Source: WHSW01 sp963846565 (GTDB taxonomy: Bacteria; Actinomycetota; Thermoleophilia; Solirubrobacterales; 70-9). Taken from it: a DNA stretch of 64,000 nucleotides. The notes beneath the pieces are model-generated. The model searched no databases, was not told the origin of the DNA, and saw only the letters and a program-made list of their open reading frames with translations. Made by a program: the position numbers and the translations under genes. Shown here in pieces: positions 25,310-33,173 of the stretch. The stretch is from positions 1,178,001 through 1,242,000 of the forward strand of contig CAWJWL010000005.1 in assembly GCA_963846565.1 (NCBI GenBank). The letters are read 5' to 3'. The stretch's first letter is position 1; each line of letters opens with the position of its first letter.

Positions 25310-26461
25310 ATGGGGGGTCGTCGAATCAATCGCGTCACGGTCGTCGCAGTCGCGCTGGCGCTGTTCGGCAGTCTCGCCGCCGCGGCGTTCGCCGCCTCGA
25401 CGAACTTCCTCGAGCGGGCGTCGAGCCCTGAGCCGCTCAATGGTCTCCGCCCGAGCTCGATCGTGCGGGCGGATTTCAACGGCGATGGAAACCTCGATCT
25501 CGCGACGGCCAACCTCGTCACCGGGGACGTCTCAATTCTCCGCAACAACGGGACGGGCAACTTCGTCGAGCTCGGAACGAGCCCCGAGCCCGCCGGGCTC
25601 GACCCGACCGGAATCGATTCGGCCGACTTCGATGGCGACGGCGATGCCGACCTGGCGGTTTCCAACCGCGATTCGGGCGACGTCACGATCCTGAGGAACA
25701 ACGGCTTCGGCAACTTCGTCGAGCCGGCATCCAGTCCCGAGGCGGTCGGCGAGTCCCCTGTGGACATCGTCGCGGCGGACTTCGACTCCGATGGCGACGC
25801 CGACCTCGCGGTCGCAAACACGTCTGATGTCACCATCCTCCGCAACAACGGCAGCGGCAACTTCGCCGAGCTGGCGACGAGCCCCGTTCCCGTCAGCGCC
25901 TTTGCTGCCGGGCTGGCGGCCGAAGACCTCGACGGCGACACCGACCCCGACCTCGCGGTCACGAGCTTCGAGGACGAGCTGACGATCCTTCGCAACAACG
26001 GGGGCGGAGTCTTCACCGAGGCGGCCACGAGTCCCGAGCCGGTCGGCGACGCCCCGGGGGAGGTGGCCCTGGTCGATCTCGACGGCGACGGCGACACCGA
26101 CGCGGCCACCAGCAACCGCATCGGGGATACCGTCACGATCCTCCTCAACGTCGGCGGCGCAGACTTCGTCGATGCCCCGCATAGCCCTGAGAGCGCGGGA
26201 GATCATCCGCTCGGGATTTCCGCCGGCGACTTCGACTCCGATGGCGATACCGATCTAGCAACCGCCAATGAGACCTCGAACGACGTAACGATCCTCAAGA
26301 ACAAGGGTCTCGGCGATTTCAGCATCCCTGCGAGCAGCCCCGAGCCCGCAGGCGACGAGCCGTATGAGATCGCCGTCGCTGACGTGGATGGCGACTTCGA
26401 CCTGGACCTCGCTGTCGCGAACCACGCCTCGAGCAACGTCACGATCCTGCGTAACCGGTAA
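25310..26461 (+). CDS. secreted VCBS/FG-GAP repeat protein
   Basis: 383 aa. A signal peptide (VTVVAVALALFGSLAAAAFA-AS) precedes seven tandem VCBS/FG-GAP-type repeats of about 50 residues. Each has a calcium-binding-like loop (DFNGDGNLDLA, DFDGDGDADLA, DFDSDGDADLA and variants), then TILRNNG and SPEP segments. The repeats probably form a beta-propeller, used outside the cell for adhesion or ligand binding. No catalytic domain is attached. TAGGCT at 25293-25298 lies 11 nt before ATG 25310, so the leader is absent or only a few nt. Confidence 0.88.
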   Translation: MGGRRINRVTVVAVALALFGSLAAAAFAASTNFLERASSPEPLNGLRPSSIVRADFNGDGNLDLATANLVTGDVSILRNNGTGNFVELGTSPEPAGLDPTGIDSADFDGDGDADLAVSNRDSGDVTILRNNGFGNFVEPASSPEAVGESPVDIVAADFDSDGDADLAVANTSDVTILRNNGSGNFAELATSPVPVSAFAAGLAAEDLDGDTDPDLAVTSFEDELTILRNNGGGVFTEAATSPEPVGDAPGEVALVDLDGDGDTDAATSNRIGDTVTILLNVGGADFVDAPHSPESAGDHPLGISAGDFDSDGDTDLATANETSNDVTILKNKGLGDFSIPASSPEPAGDEPYEIAVADVDGDFDLDLAVANHASSNVTILRNR

Positions 26462-26468
26462 GAGCCCA

Positions 26469-26891
26469 CTACGGGCGGCCCTGCAGGGTTGCCCTCAGGC
26501 GCCGGGAACCGCCGTCGTCGCGGAACTCGCACAGGTAGATACCCTGCCAGGTGCCGAGCGCGAGCGCGCCGTCGGCTACCGGAAGCGTCAGCGACGGTCC
26601 CGCGAGTACCGACTTGACGTGGGCCGGCATGTCGTCCGGGCCCTCCAGCGTGTGGCGGAAGTAGGGAGCACCGTCGGGGACCGCCCGGTCGAACCACTCC
26701 GCCAGATCGAACCTGACGTCCTGACTCGCGTTCTCGTTCAGCGCCAGCCCCGCCGACGTGTGGAGGATGTGGAGGTGCAGGAGGCCGGCCGACACCTGCG
26801 CCAGCTCGGGCACCGGCGCGAGCACCTCCGAGGTGACGAGGTGGATGCCCCGGGGGCGTGGCGAGAGCTCGATTTGGCGTGAAAGCCACAT
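26469..26891 (-). CDS. YjbQ/UPF0047 family protein
   Basis: 140 aa. Matches the YjbQ family: LHLHILHTSAGLALNENA with conserved His and Asn, DMPAHVKSVLAGPSLTLPV, and LGTWQGIYLCEFRD near the end. Some members have weak thiamine-phosphate synthase activity, but the true role is unsettled. The convergent VCBS gene ends 7 bp away. A thiamine-precursor transporter lies elsewhere in this window (55.8-58.4 kb) but is not linked to this gene. Confidence 0.9.
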   Translation of the reverse strand: MWLSRQIELSPRPRGIHLVTSEVLAPVPELAQVSAGLLHLHILHTSAGLALNENASQDVRFDLAEWFDRAVPDGAPYFRHTLEGPDDMPAHVKSVLAGPSLTLPVADGALALGTWQGIYLCEFRDDGGSRRLRATLQGRP

Positions 26892-26935
26892 GTAAAGGGG
26901 GCGCTCGCGCGTGCTCGCGCCATAGAGATGGGTAC

Positions 26936-27094
26936 ATGATCACGAATCCCAAAGGGAAGGCCGCCCTTCGCCCTGTGCTCGGTGGAGCCGGCTCGCGCCG
27001 CCCCGCTGAGCGAATCAAGTCGCCGGATGAGCGAGCCCGTGAGGATCTCGTGCGGTGGTGTCACCGGCACGGCTTGCCGGTGCCGCCGAAGTAG
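26936..27094 (+). CDS. possible small protein (52 aa)
   Basis: An ATG-initiated 52-residue frame, rich in Arg/Lys, ending CHRHGLPVPPK. The end of the frame contains a perfect 8-bp hairpin CACCGGCA/TGCCGGTG (27062-27082), which could be a terminator or just coding. No Shine-Dalgarno is clear. It may be a real small protein or chance; the rest of the 26892-27211 gap shows nothing else. Confidence 0.35.
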   Translation: MITNPKGKAALRPVLGGAGSRRPAERIKSPDERAREDLVRWCHRHGLPVPPK

Positions 27095-27211
27095 GCATCG
27101 AGCCGCAGAGATCTTTACGGAGGTATTACGAAACGCGTCCGTACCCGCGTTACGGTGGCTCTTGGCCCGAAAACGATGCCGCACCCGCAGCGGCGAAGGA
27201 GGGCAGGAGAG

Positions 27212-27550
27212 ATGACCGAGGAGATGATCGACATCCACGGTGTCGACCACGACGGCGTGCGCGGGATCTGGACCCGTGGCGAGACGCCGCAGGAGCTGAT
27301 CCTGAGCGACGGCAGCGTATTGCACCTTGAATCGGCTGAGCACGGCCGCGCCGGCTGGCTGCGCACCGACCGCATGCGCGGTGGCGAACACGGCGTGTCG
27401 GTGGCTGACGCGACCGAACTCGCCGGCAGCGGCTACCGCGATTACGTCGGCGTGCGGACGCGTGCGGAGGCCGAGTGGCTGCGCGCCGTCGCCGATTGGT
27501 GCGCTGGTGAGGCCGGTCGGCTCGAGCGCGAACTCGCGACGGCGAGCTGA
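27212..27550 (+). CDS. hypothetical protein (112 aa)
   Basis: 112 aa from ATG 27212, with AAGGAGG at 27197-27203 about 8 nt upstream. Soluble and acidic, with a beta-rich N-terminal half (IHGVDHDGVRGIWTRGETPQELILSDGSVLHLE) and a helical C-terminus containing CAGEAGRLERELA. I do not recognise the family. The last ~109 bp overlap the 3' end of the convergent MFS gene. Confidence 0.6.
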   Translation: MTEEMIDIHGVDHDGVRGIWTRGETPQELILSDGSVLHLESAEHGRAGWLRTDRMRGGEHGVSVADATELAGSGYRDYVGVRTRAEAEWLRAVADWCAGEAGRLERELATAS

Positions 27551-28725
27551 CCGAGCAGGGGGGCGGCCCTGGGTCGCGCGCCGCACAGAAGCTCGCAGAG
27601 CCAGATCACGACCCCTCCGGCGGTCAGGACGATCAGGAGGCCGCAGGCCGCGTTCCAGCCGCCTGAGGCATAGAGCGTGGCGGCGAGCGCCGACCCCGCC
27701 ATGCCGCCGCCGAAGAGGGCGCTCATGTACGCCGTGGTGAGGCGGTTGCGCGCGACCGGGTCCAACGCGTAGATCAGGCACTGGTTGGTCACGTGCAGGC
27801 AGCCGGACCCGACTACGACCAGGAAGCCGCCCCCGACGATCGCGTAGAAATGCCCGGCCCCGGCGAACGAGATCAGGACCCCGACCATCATCAGGGCGAG
27901 GTCGCCGGTGAGCGCGTCCCCGTTGCAGCGGTTCGCAATCTGGCCGGCACGAGGTGCGAGAAACGCGCTCGGCAGTCCGATCAGGGCGACAGCGCCGATC
28001 GCCGCCTCGCCCATTTCGAACGGCGGGTCCGCGAGCAGGAACGGGATCGCCGTCCAAAAGCCGGTGAAGGCCGCGAAGGAGACCGCCCCGTAGGTCGCGC
28101 GCCATCGCACGATCGGCTCGCGCCGGACCAGCGCGGCGAGTGAGCGCAGGACCTCGGAATAGCGGAGCTCGCCGGTCGGTTTCAGCTCCGGGAGCTTCGA
28201 GCGAAGGAGCGGCAGCACGGCGAGCATGAGCGCTGCGCCGAGCCAGCACATGGCGCGCCATCCGAGTACCTCGGCGACCGCACCGGAGATCGTGCGCGAG
28301 AGCAGCGTGCCGAGCATGATTCCTGTCATCACGATCCCGACGGCGCGGCCTCGGTCGGCGGCCGACGTGATCGTCGCGGCGAACGGAACGAGAATCTGCG
28401 CCACCACCGACGTCGCCCCGATGGCCGTCATCGCCGCAGCGAGCACCGCGATGCTCGGGGCGAACGCAGCAACGACGAACGACCCGGCGGCGATCACCAG
28501 GAGCGCGGTGACCAGGAGTCGGAGGTCGACCCTGTCGCCAAGGGGGATCAGGAACACAAGGCCCGCGATGAACCCGAACTGCGTCAGCGTTACCAGCAGG
28601 CCGGCCGTCCCGGGCCCGACACCGAGACCGTTGGCCACCGCCTCGAGGAGCGGCTGGATGTAATACAGGTTGGCGACGGACAACCCGCCCGCCAGCGCCA
28701 GGACCCAAAGCAATCGACGAGGCAT
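27442..28725 (-). CDS. MFS transporter (DHA1-type)
   Basis: 427 aa from ATG 28725, which starts directly before the first helix (MPRRLLWVLALAGG). Twelve hydrophobic segments. The NLYYIQPLL motif at helix 1 and GDRVDLR between helices 2 and 3 (MFS motif A) place it with proton-driven 12-TM exporters of drugs or metabolites. A longer frame upstream to 28938 is Arg/Pro-rich and not MFS-like. The C-terminal ~36 residues overlap the gene on the other strand, an unusually long convergent overlap; one of the two ends may be shorter in reality. Substrate unknown. Confidence 0.88.
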   Translation of the reverse strand: MPRRLLWVLALAGGLSVANLYYIQPLLEAVANGLGVGPGTAGLLVTLTQFGFIAGLVFLIPLGDRVDLRLLVTALLVIAAGSFVVAAFAPSIAVLAAAMTAIGATSVVAQILVPFAATITSAADRGRAVGIVMTGIMLGTLLSRTISGAVAEVLGWRAMCWLGAALMLAVLPLLRSKLPELKPTGELRYSEVLRSLAALVRREPIVRWRATYGAVSFAAFTGFWTAIPFLLADPPFEMGEAAIGAVALIGLPSAFLAPRAGQIANRCNGDALTGDLALMMVGVLISFAGAGHFYAIVGGGFLVVVGSGCLHVTNQCLIYALDPVARNRLTTAYMSALFGGGMAGSALAATLYASGGWNAACGLLIVLTAGGVVIWLCELLCGARPRAAPLLGQLAVASSRSSRPASPAHQSATARSHSASARVRTPT

Positions 28726-28875
28726 TCCCGGACGCGAGTCTCGTGGCGGTCGTGGCGTGCCCCAAGCAGAGTGCGTGATCTGGCCGGCACGCATGGTGAT
28801 CTTCGTTCGGGAAGAGGCCCGGATCCCCGGCGTCCTTGGGGGGGCGCGAACCCGCGCCGAGTCAATCGACCAGGC

Positions 28876-29073
28876 ATGAGACAACACGCTGATAACGCTG
28901 GACGCTCCGCAACGACCCAACTCCGCGAGCTGGCGCACGCGAAGGCCGATGCCCTGTCGATGGCGCGCTTCGCGGCCGCCGGACCCTGGGTCTACTCGCC
29001 GCCGGCCGCCGCCTCGGGCGCGGCCGGGCCGTGGTCGTGGGCGCCGAGACGCTCGCGCGGGAAGATCGCGTGA
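28876..29073 (+). CDS. possible small protein (65 aa)
   Basis: A 65-residue frame starting MRQHADNAG and ending PRRSRGKIA, in the ~495-bp gap between the MFS gene and the carboxypeptidase. The middle (QLRELAHAKADALSMARFAAAG) could be a helix. No clear Shine-Dalgarno or -10 box. The rest of the gap (29074-29220) is probably the carboxypeptidase promoter and leader, ending in AAGGAG at 29209-29214. Confidence 0.3.
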   Translation: MRQHADNAGRSATTQLRELAHAKADALSMARFAAAGPWVYSPPAAASGAAGPWSWAPRRSRGKIA

Positions 29074-29220
29074 GCCCGTCGGGCGTACTCCTGGCGCTCT
29101 GACACGGCGACAGCCCTAGATCACGGATTCATCTGTGGTCGTGTCGCGTTTCGGACGACGCCGGTCGGGGTATCTCGGGCGCGCGCACTGAAGCGCGATC
29201 ACCCCTGCAAGGAGAATCAG

Positions 29221-31662
29221 ATGCCTGCACCTGCCGGCCCCCGCCCCGTTCCGACTCGGACGGCGAGGATGGCAGCGTGTACAAGGATCCTTGCGCTTGC
29301 CGCCGCCACGGTGGTCGGCGCGGCGACCGTCGCGGTGGGCACTGCGAGCGGGGAAGTCCCCGGTGGCGCCGCCGCCGAGCCCGAGCCACAGAGCGTGGTC
29401 GAGATCGTCCTCGCCGACCGTGACGAGCTCGACCGCCTGATCGCGACCGGGGTCGACCTCACCGAGCATGTCGAGCTCGAGCCGGATCGGATCGTCGCCG
29501 AGGCTGTGGTCACGCCCAGCGAGCAGGCCGCCTTGCGTGCCGGGGGCTTCGCCATCGGCGCGACGACGCATACGCAGGCCGCTACCGATGCCGTCCTGCG
29601 CGAGCGTGCGGAGTCGATCGCTCGGCTCGAGCGGCGCGAGGCGCGGACCGCGGCATCGGCGCCCGCGGCGACTGCGACCGACGAAGTTCGGATCGCGCGC
29701 GCCGACTACTTCACCAGCCTGGGCGGTGAGTTCCTATCGGTCGAGGCGAAGAGCAGTGACCTCGACGCGGCGACCCTGACCGTGCGCTGGAACTCCGGGC
29801 CGGGGACGCCGATCGGGTCCGGTGGCTCCGAGGAGCTGGATCCGTTCGTCGACGCCGACACCTACCTCTACCACCGAGGTCAGTTCGAGGTCGGGACGCA
29901 GCCCACGCGAATTCGGGTGACCAGCTCGGGTGGCGACAGCGCGACCGCCGCGGTCACCGAGTGGCTTCCCCCGGACAACGGCTCCGAGCCGGACCCGTAC
30001 TTCAAGGACTTCGTCGACCACTACATGGACCCGACCGAACTCCAGCAGCGGATCATCTCGCTGGCGGAGGAGTTCCCCCACTTGGCCGAGATCATCGCGC
30101 TCCCCCACAGGACCAACGGCTACCGCCGCCACGCGCAGGCGATCGTCGGCTCGACCGGCTCGGAGGCGGCGCAGGCGTCGGCGGTCGTCGTCAGCTCGCG
30201 TGCCTGGGGCCACGACGGCGGCAACGACCTCGCGATCGAGCTCAACGACCCGGACGATCCAAACGAGGAGCTCGCGGTCGGGCTCGACGGCAACCTGATC
30301 GAGGTCGACCTCGCGACCAACGCCTCCGGCGCGATCACGAGCACGGCCGCCGAGGTCGTGGCTGCGATCGATCAGAACGTCGGCCAGACCGTCAACGCGT
30401 CGACCTTCCGGGGCAATCCGGGCGCCGGCGTCGTCAGCCCGCAGTTCGAAACGCAGCTGACCGACTTCCTCGACGCGCCCGCCGAGATCACCCGCGAGCC
30501 CTTCCAGCCGCTGGCGCTGCGAATCGGCAAGCACCGCGACGGTTCGCGCCTCGGCGTCATGGCCTACGCCCAGGAGCACGCGCGCGAGTGGGTCCCCCCG
30601 CTGGTCACGGTCGAGGCGGCCGAACGGCTCCTGCGCAACTACGAGACCGATCCGGCGACGAAGAGGCTCGTCAACAGCCTCGACATCTTCATCGTCCCCT
30701 CGGTCAACACGGACGGCGGCCACTACTCGTTCTACGACGAGAACTTCCAGCGCAAGAACATGTTCAACTACTGCCCCGAGAACGGCCCCTCGGATCCGGC
30801 GGCGCGCAACGCCTGGGGTGTCGACAACAACCGCAATTACCCGGTCGGCTCGCTGTTCGACGGGTTCTTCGGGGCGTCGACGGACTGCACCTCCGGCGTC
30901 TACGCCGGACCGTTCGAGCTCTCCGAGCCCGAGAGCCGCAACGTGCTCTCGCTCCCCGAGGAGTATCCCAACATCCGCTTCTCGATGAACCTGCACAGCT
31001 CGGGCAACTACTTCATGTGGTCCCCGGGCGCCTACACGGTCCCTGGGAGGGTGACGCTGCCGCGTCCCACGCTCGGTGAGGAGTCCTACTTCTGGGGCGC
31101 CTCGACGCGAATCCTGACCGCGATCAAGCGCCACCGAGGGCTCTCGGTGACGCCGGCGCGGACCGGCCCGATCGCCGACGTCCTCTATTCGGCCGCCGGG
31201 AACTCGGGCGACGCCCTCTGGTACGGGTACGACATCTTCGCCTGGAACTTCGAGATCGGCACCGAGTTCCAGCCGGACTGGGAGGAGGCTCACGAAGAGG
31301 CGATGGAGTTCTCGAACGGCCTCGTCGAGCTGATGAGCGTCGCCCGCGACTTCTCCTTCGACCAGAGAAACCCGCGCAGCAGGCTGGTCCCGGGCCCGGG
31401 CACCTACGACCAGCCAATCAAGGTGCGCTTCGTGACCTCCGAGCCGGCGACGATCTACTACACCACCAACGGGCGCACGCCGACCTTCAGCTCTCCCAGC
31501 TACGAGGCCGAGGGGATCCGCGAGGGCGGCGAGAGGATCCGGGTCGACCGGACCACGACCTTCCGCTGGTTCTCCGTCGACGCGGCCGGCAACGTCGAGG
31601 GTGACTACATCCCGGACGGCAGCCACGACGGCTACCAGGAGGCGGTCTACGAGATCGGTTAG
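29221..31662 (+). CDS. secreted M14-family zinc carboxypeptidase
   Basis: 813 aa. A signal peptide (TRILALAAATVVGAATVAVG) is followed by an N-terminal propeptide-like region to ~250 and then an M14 peptidase domain. Zinc ligands are His453 and Glu456 (AQEHAREW) and His592 (MNLHSSG); catalytic Glu678 sits in WNFEIGTE. A ~90-residue insertion before the first ligand (ELAVGLDGNLIEVDL...) is PA-like. The C-terminus (~725-813) resembles a chitobiase C-terminal fold (PATIYYTTNGRTPTF, RWFSVDAAGNVE), a likely surface- or carbohydrate-binding module. SD AAGGAG at 29209 is 6 nt before ATG. Cleaves C-terminal residues from peptides outside the cell. Confidence 0.9.
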   Translation: MPAPAGPRPVPTRTARMAACTRILALAAATVVGAATVAVGTASGEVPGGAAAEPEPQSVVEIVLADRDELDRLIATGVDLTEHVELEPDRIVAEAVVTPSEQAALRAGGFAIGATTHTQAATDAVLRERAESIARLERREARTAASAPAATATDEVRIARADYFTSLGGEFLSVEAKSSDLDAATLTVRWNSGPGTPIGSGGSEELDPFVDADTYLYHRGQFEVGTQPTRIRVTSSGGDSATAAVTEWLPPDNGSEPDPYFKDFVDHYMDPTELQQRIISLAEEFPHLAEIIALPHRTNGYRRHAQAIVGSTGSEAAQASAVVVSSRAWGHDGGNDLAIELNDPDDPNEELAVGLDGNLIEVDLATNASGAITSTAAEVVAAIDQNVGQTVNASTFRGNPGAGVVSPQFETQLTDFLDAPAEITREPFQPLALRIGKHRDGSRLGVMAYAQEHAREWVPPLVTVEAAERLLRNYETDPATKRLVNSLDIFIVPSVNTDGGHYSFYDENFQRKNMFNYCPENGPSDPAARNAWGVDNNRNYPVGSLFDGFFGASTDCTSGVYAGPFELSEPESRNVLSLPEEYPNIRFSMNLHSSGNYFMWSPGAYTVPGRVTLPRPTLGEESYFWGASTRILTAIKRHRGLSVTPARTGPIADVLYSAAGNSGDALWYGYDIFAWNFEIGTEFQPDWEEAHEEAMEFSNGLVELMSVARDFSFDQRNPRSRLVPGPGTYDQPIKVRFVTSEPATIYYTTNGRTPTFSSPSYEAEGIREGGERIRVDRTTTFRWFSVDAAGNVEGDYIPDGSHDGYQEAVYEIG

Positions 31663-31725
31663 GCCGTCGCGATTGCCGCGCCGCGGCCGCGTTCTCGCCA
31701 CTGCGGATCGCCCCCCGTGGCGAAC

Positions 31726-32607
31726 CTACGGCGTCGCGGGAATCGCGGCGAACTCCTCGAGCAGCTCGGCCATCCGCTCGGGGCGCTCGACCTGCGGGCA
31801 ATGCCCGCAGTTCTCGATGCTGACGAAGCGCGAGCCCCGAACCTCGTCGAGCACCCGGTTGGCGCCCGTGGGGAAGACGAGGCGATCGCTGTCCCCCCAG
31901 ACGATCATCACGGGGCAGCTGATCCGGTCGAGCTCGAACGGGTCACGGATCTCGGGCCGCAATCTGCGCCCGGTGGCCGTGATTCGGATCACGTCACGGC
32001 GGCTGGCGAGGTGGCGGCTGAACGAGCGCACCACGGCGCCGTCGACCGGCCCGGTGAAGGCCAGTGCGCGGTACACGCGCGCAACCGCCTCGCGGACGAC
32101 GACCTCGGGCAGTGGCACCGGCGCGCGCAGGATCATCCCCACGAGCGGGGCCGACTCGATCAGGGTGATCCAGAGCGCCATGTCGAGGCCCGCCGGCGCC
32201 ACCGGGACGACCCCGGCGATTGGCAGGTCCGGGTCCTGTGCGGCGCGCATCGCGGCGCAGCCGCCGAGCGAGTTCCCGCAGACGACCACGTCCCGACCTC
32301 CGGACCGCTCGTGCGCCTCGCGCACCGCGGCGGCGAGGAAGCGGTCGAGCTGCGGCAGGATCGGCTCGACCCGGTCGAGGCGGTCGGCGCGTCCGAAGCC
32401 GGGCAGATCGAGCGCCGTCGCGCCGATTCCCCGTTTCGCCAACGCGGACATCGTCGGCCGCCAGCAGTCTGCGGAGTCGGAGAAGCCGTGGATGAGGAGC
32501 AGCGGGGTCCCCTCGCCGGGCGACTCGAGCGCCCGGCTGCCGAAGCCGCCGAACTCGACTCGCCGCTCCCGAATCACGCGCTCACCCCACGGGGCATTCT
32601 TGCCCAT
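31726..32607 (-). CDS. alpha/beta-hydrolase
   Basis: 293 aa from ATG 32607. Oxyanion loop LLLIHGFSDSADCW, nucleophile elbow GNSLGG with Ser113, acid in VWGDSDRLV (Asp239 or Asp241) and His269 in ENCGHCPQVE complete the triad. A cap domain lies between ~135 and 215. Overall this looks like an epoxide-hydrolase/haloperoxidase-type or lipase-like member; the substrate is not inferable. It has no signal peptide, so is cytosolic or membrane-associated. Confidence 0.88.
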   Translation of the reverse strand: MGKNAPWGERVIRERRVEFGGFGSRALESPGEGTPLLLIHGFSDSADCWRPTMSALAKRGIGATALDLPGFGRADRLDRVEPILPQLDRFLAAAVREAHERSGGRDVVVCGNSLGGCAAMRAAQDPDLPIAGVVPVAPAGLDMALWITLIESAPLVGMILRAPVPLPEVVVREAVARVYRALAFTGPVDGAVVRSFSRHLASRRDVIRITATGRRLRPEIRDPFELDRISCPVMIVWGDSDRLVFPTGANRVLDEVRGSRFVSIENCGHCPQVERPERMAELLEEFAAIPATP

Positions 32608-32649
32608 GCATCGGCGCCGTCCATCGCGATACGTTGGCCGCATACCGGT

Positions 32650-32839
32650 TCTGAGCGAGGAAGAGGTGACCCGACGACCTCGAGCGCGGCATCTACTCGA
32701 GTGCCGACGTGATCGCGCTCGATGGCGAAGCTGTCGGGTTGGTGCGTGCCGAGGGCTCGAAAGCGCCCACGAGGACCCGCAGCTCGACTTTCGCCTGCGT
32801 GAGCGCGTCCAGAGCCGTGGCATCTGGGACTGGCCGTAG
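32650..32839 (+). pseudogene. possible decayed small gene
   Basis: Two adjacent frames read like one protein: LERGIYSSADVIALDGEAVGLVRAEG in one, then AHEDPQLDFRLRERVQSRGIWDWP and a stop in the other, with the switch near 32760. Codon use is coding-like in each piece. No family recognised and no good start. It may be a remnant or a frameshifted small ORF. The rest of the gap to 33173 holds only the two inverted repeats listed next. Confidence 0.25.
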
Positions 32840-33012
32840 CTACCCAACACGCTGCTCGGCTCGCCGCGGTATTTGTCGCTGCGGTGAGAGCTGGGCCGGC
32901 CGCAGCGTTTGCGGGTGGGGTGGGCGTCAGTGCTGCGCGTGTTCGTGCGCCTCTCGTGTGGATTGATGCCCGTCGGCGAGTTCGGCCGCCTGGCCGACAG
33001 GGGGCTCCGAGT

Positions 33013-33057
33013 CGAGATCACAGTTGACGACGAATAGCGTGGTCAACCGTGATCTCG
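33013..33057. repeat. inverted repeat, 16-bp arms
   Basis: CGAGATCACAGTTGAC (33013-33028) and GTCAACCGTGATCTCG (33042-33057) pair over 16 bp with one mismatch around a 13-nt loop. There is no T-run on either side. It lies in a gene-free stretch downstream of the aldehyde dehydrogenase. Could be a terminator, a binding site, or an end of a lost mobile element. Confidence 0.6.
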
Positions 33058-33094
33058 GCCCAGGCCGCGCACGAAATCGACCCCAACTACGCCC

Positions 33095-33139
33095 GAGAGC
33101 GTGCCGTGTGCCGGCCACACGACAAAACGGCACGTTCTC
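33095..33139. repeat. inverted repeat, 13-bp arms
   Basis: GAGAGCGTGCCGT (33095-33107) and ACGGCACGTTCTC (33127-33139) pair over 13 bp with one mismatch; the loop itself contains GTGTG/CACAC. It sits 38 bp from the previous hairpin and 35 bp from the aldehyde dehydrogenase stop, so a terminator role for that gene is possible despite the missing T-run. Confidence 0.55.
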
Positions 33140-33173
33140 CTCGACCACGCACCGCAGCTAGCCGGCGGCGTCG

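Noticed and set aside
28726..28938. Upstream extension of the MFS protein
   Set aside because: Arg/Pro/Ser-rich with no hydrophobic segment; ATG 28725 starts directly before TM1.
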